A DNA stretch of 9,338 nucleotides, taken from an uncultured Parabacteroides sp. (GTDB lineage Bacteria > Bacteroidota > Bacteroidia > Bacteroidales > Tannerellaceae). Both the position numbers and the translations under genes were made by a program. The stretch covers positions 1 through 9,338 of the forward strand of contig URGO01000125.1 of assembly GCA_900547435.1 (NCBI GenBank), given 5' to 3'. The notes below the pieces were generated by a model. That model was not told the DNA's origin and did not search any database. It worked only from the letters and a program-made list of their open reading frames with translations. Every line of letters begins with the position of its first letter. Position 1 is the stretch's first letter. Of this stretch, positions 7,471-9,338 are shown piece by piece.

Positions 7471-7705
7471 AATCAGAAGTTGATTTTGATTAGTAAATTA
7501 ATTCAATTGCAAGGTATCAAGAAAATTCCAAACAGACAAGAAAGGAAATGAGAAAATATCAAGGACTTGCTACAAGCAACAACAGGAAACACCTATTCAA
7601 AAATGAGTTGCATTATTTAACATTCATACACTGCATAATTTGAAGTTTTTTTTCATCTATCCTATAAATGGATAATATATTTGCAGTACTCAAAAAAACA
7701 CGAAC
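7471..7705. other. Divergent intergenic region, 235 nt
   Basis: This AT-rich spacer lies between the adenosyltransferase (-) and the lipoprotein gene (+). I see no gene, riboswitch-like fold or tRNA in it. The absence of a recognisable cobalamin-riboswitch B12 box next to a cobalamin gene was checked by eye only. Apart from the -7 box at 7676-7683 nothing stands out. Confidence 0.5.
7676..7683 (+). promoter_or_regulatory. Bacteroides-type -7 box for the lipoprotein-DUF418 operon
   Basis: TATATTTG exactly matches TAnnTTTG and ends 22 nt before ATG 7706, predicting a leader of roughly 15 nt. A T-rich stretch (7646-7653) lies at the -33 distance without a clean TTTG. Confidence 0.6.
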
Positions 7706-8089
7706 ATGGAAAAAACAAAAGTAATTCTAACAGCATTCTCGATTATCGCCTTATCAGCTTGTACCCAAAGCGATAATCTCATCGGCAAATGGACACAAGC
7801 TGTGCCCAATATGCCCCAAATGGAACAAGGTTTCACATTACATGCAGACGGAAAGGCATCTTCTATCAACACGGCAACTTTATCTTATGAAGCATGGGAG
7901 AAACAAGGCAATCAACTTATCCTTTCCGGTCAAAGCATCGGTAATCATCAAACAATTGCTTTTTCTGATACATTTGCTATCGAGAAACTTACCCAAGACA
8001 GCCTTATTCTAAGAAAAGGTCTGTTAAAACTAAAATACGGTCGGGAACACGAAACAGAAGACAAGACTTCTTATAAAGGAATGAATTAA
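7706..8089 (+). CDS. Lipocalin-like lipoprotein
   Basis: This is a small 127-residue secreted protein. It has a lysine-containing N-terminus, a hydrophobic stretch (VILTAFSIIAL) and a lipobox LSAC with the acylated cysteine at C19, so it is probably a lipid-anchored envelope protein. The mature part opens with NLIGKWTQ, then FTLHADGKAS and repeated short beta-like segments (NQLILSG, DSLILRKG). This is the G-x-W start and strand pattern of the small lipocalin-like families common in Bacteroidales. The ligand is unknown. ATG 7706 is the only start that gives the signal peptide, and no Shine-Dalgarno site is seen. The DUF418 membrane-protein gene starts 3 nt after its stop, so the two are almost surely co-transcribed. 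Confidence 0.72.
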   Translation: MEKTKVILTAFSIIALSACTQSDNLIGKWTQAVPNMPQMEQGFTLHADGKASSINTATLSYEAWEKQGNQLILSGQSIGNHQTIAFSDTFAIEKLTQDSLILRKGLLKLKYGREHETEDKTSYKGMN

Positions 8090-8092
8090 CAA

Positions 8093-8686
8093 ATGGAACA
8101 ACTTCTCAAGAAAAATCCGCGCATAGAGGTCGTGGACGCGCTCCGTGGGTTTGCTGTAATGGCTATTATTTTAGTTCATAATCTGGAACACTTTATTTTT
8201 CCGGTATATCCAACCCATTCTCCAAGTTGGCTAACAATTTTAGACCAAGGCATTTTCAATGGAATATTCAGCCTGTTCGCAGGAAAGGCATACGCCATCT
8301 TCGCCCTATTGTTCGGCTTTACCTTTTATATCCAAAGCAACAACCAGAAAAGGCAAGGCAAAGATTTCGGCTACCGCTTCTTGTGGCGTTTGGTACTATT
8401 GGCAGGTTTTGCCACATTGAATGCCGCATTCTTTCCAGCAGGAGACGTATTGCTGTTGTTTGTAGTGGTTGGCTTCGTGCTGTTCCTCACCCGCAATTGG
8501 AGTGACAAGGCAATTCTTGTTACCGCAGTCATCTTTCTGTTACAGCCAGTGGAATGGTATCATTACATAGCCAGCCTGATAAATCCGGCACACCAATTAC
8601 CAGACTTAAAAGTGAACGAAATGTATGCAGAAGTGGCTGAATATACGAAAGCCGGCGACTTTTGGACATTTATCCAAGGATACTTT
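8093..8686 (+). CDS. DUF418 (YeiB-like) membrane protein, truncated at the 3' end
   Basis: This is an integral inner-membrane protein of unknown activity, related to the acyltransferase-3/DUF1624 group through its N-terminal motif RIEVVDALRGFAVM. Hydrophobic segments lie near residues 16-36, 55-80, 97-115, 117-133 and 139-152. FAGKAYAIFALLFGFTFY (62-79) is characteristic of the family. Full-length members have about 380-420 residues, and the second half with the C-terminal DUF418 domain is absent. Native sequence runs to about FWTFI (190-194). Beyond that the ORF continues only to a TGA at 8720-8722 with a short tail (CGQPHRQPG) that is the antisense of the sensor kinase. The start follows the lipoprotein stop by 3 nt, suggesting translational coupling. 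The truncation is probably an assembly join rather than a real mutation. Confidence 0.78.
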
Positions 8687-9338
8687 GCCCCATGCGGACA
8701 ACCGCATCGACAGCCCGGCTGATTTCATCTTCCGTACTGCCGCCTTCCTTGTGTAACAGCCCGTGCAGTTTCCAAAGTGGCTTGTCAGCCCGGATCACGC
8801 TCCATGAGCTGCGCAGATGGTGTACCCATTCGTCCAGAGCCTTGAGGTCTTTCATCATGCCGGCCTGTTTCACTCCCTGCATTTCTTTTTCCGTAGCTTG
8901 GGTCAGTGTATCCAGCATTTCCTCCTTGTTGCCGTATGCCAGCAGGGGGGATAAGTCCGGTGAGTATTCCTGTTCCTTTATACCGACACATTTCTCGGAT
9001 ATTTGCAGCAGGTCTGGCAATGAGAATGGCTTGAAGAGGCAGCCCGAAAAACCGAAGTCAAGCAGGCTCTGTTCATCACAATTGCCCCAGGCCGTAGTGA
9101 CGATTACCGGAATGGTCTGTGAGTTGCCCACATTCGACGAGCGCAACAGTTTCAGCACGTCATATCCGTTTGTTTCAGGCATTCGCAGGTCTGTTATCAG
9201 TAAATCATAATGCCGTTCCCGTATGGCTTCCATCAGGTCCGATGTATTGGCACATGTGTCACAGCGTATATTGCAGCTGCCATACATCTCTTTGGTCATG
9301 GCCAGTGTCATTTCATCATTGTCCAGAACCAGAACGGA
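8670..9338 (-). CDS. Hybrid sensor kinase C-terminus (receiver plus Hpt-like domain), partial at both ends
   Basis: The frame is open through the right edge, reading SVLVLDNDE before the internal ATG at 9311, so the kinase domains lie outside. Numbering from the edge, the receiver has the acidic pocket D6/D8, the phosphoacceptor D50 (LLITDLRMPE), T81 in VIVTTAW and K103 in LFKPFSLP. An Hpt-like helix follows, with HHLRSSW (H173 the likely phospho-His, in H-x-L-R/K-S/G form). A linker separates them. The architecture fits a Bacteroidales hybrid histidine kinase, and the wording and GC-richer composition remind me of RteA-type regulators of CTnDOT-like conjugative transposons; that is an unverified impression. 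The last residues and the stop at 8670-8672 come from the neighbouring fragment, so the true C-terminus is missing and no rteB-like partner is seen. Confidence 0.72.
   Translation of the reverse strand, partial: SVLVLDNDEMTLAMTKEMYGSCNIRCDTCANTSDLMEAIRERHYDLLITDLRMPETNGYDVLKLLRSSNVGNSQTIPVIVTTAWGNCDEQSLLDFGFSGCLFKPFSLPDLLQISEKCVGIKEQEYSPDLSPLLAYGNKEEMLDTLTQATEKEMQGVKQAGMMKDLKALDEWVHHLRSSWSVIRADKPLWKLHGLLHKEGGSTEDEISRAVDAVVRMGQSILG
8673..8692. other. Chimeric junction 2: DUF418 gene joined to the antisense end of a sensor kinase gene
   Basis: The DUF418 gene loses its second half here. On the other strand the sensor kinase frame ends in MGQSILG and a TAA at 8670-8672 that lies within DUF418 sequence. 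Composition rises from mid-40s % GC to about 50% or more (34/60 in line 8701, 29/60 in line 8941). Two converging genes broken at one point, with no element end between them, indicate a join of unrelated fragments. Confidence 0.72.

Noticed and set aside
7471..7705. Cobalamin riboswitch upstream of the adenosyltransferase
   Set aside because: I could not find a B12-box-like conserved core or convincing stems in either orientation by eye. A covariance-model search would settle it.
8662..9210. Plus-strand ORF of 182 codons over the sensor kinase
   Set aside because: Its translation is rich in S, R and C with no recognisable domain, and the opposite strand holds a clear receiver with intact active-site residues. 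It is an antisense shadow.
1..9338. CRISPR array, tRNA, rRNA or insertion sequence
   Set aside because: No regularly spaced repeats, cloverleaf-like segments, rRNA motifs or transposase-like reading frames were seen on either strand.

Overview
The window reads as a metagenomic gut-type contig made of three pieces of different ancestry joined at two abrupt points. I found no clearly new biological system. The most important observation is the two joins.

Block A (about 1-1320) is AT-rich DNA with T-ending codons and a Shine-Dalgarno-like site, as in low-GC Firmicutes or Mollicutes-like Bacilli. It holds the 3' end of an MsmX/UgpC-type sugar ABC transporter ATPase, followed by a MalF/UgpA-type permease. 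The permease is cut just after its EAA loop.

Block B (about 1320-8680) is a coherent Bacteroidales chromosomal segment. Hand counts on sample lines give about 45% GC, starts mostly lack a Shine-Dalgarno site, and promoters show the Bacteroides TAnnTTTG -7 box. On the + strand come the C-terminal half of a DUF4835/PorD-like protein and recN (4 nt apart, one operon), ended by a hairpin terminator that also faces the next gene. An SDR-type L-threonine 3-dehydrogenase (-) and kbl (+) diverge from a shared 173-nt promoter region; together they would convert threonine to glycine and acetyl-CoA. A PHP-type histidinol phosphatase (+) and a PduO-type cobalamin adenosyltransferase (-) converge on a perfect 20-bp inverted-repeat terminator. 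A small lipocalin-like lipoprotein (+) then leads into a DUF418 membrane protein, with 3 nt between them.

Block C (about 8685-9338) is GC-richer. On the - strand it carries the C-terminal part of a hybrid sensor kinase, with a receiver domain and an Hpt-like helix; the style recalls regulators of Bacteroides conjugative transposons. At the join both the DUF418 gene (+) and the kinase (-) lose their ends.

Both joins cut recognisable genes on each side, and I see no insertion sequence, direct repeat or integrase. Misassembly is therefore the simplest explanation. Two long ORFs, a 472-codon permease/PorD fusion and a 209-codon DUF418 tail variant, should not be taken as real proteins without read-level support.
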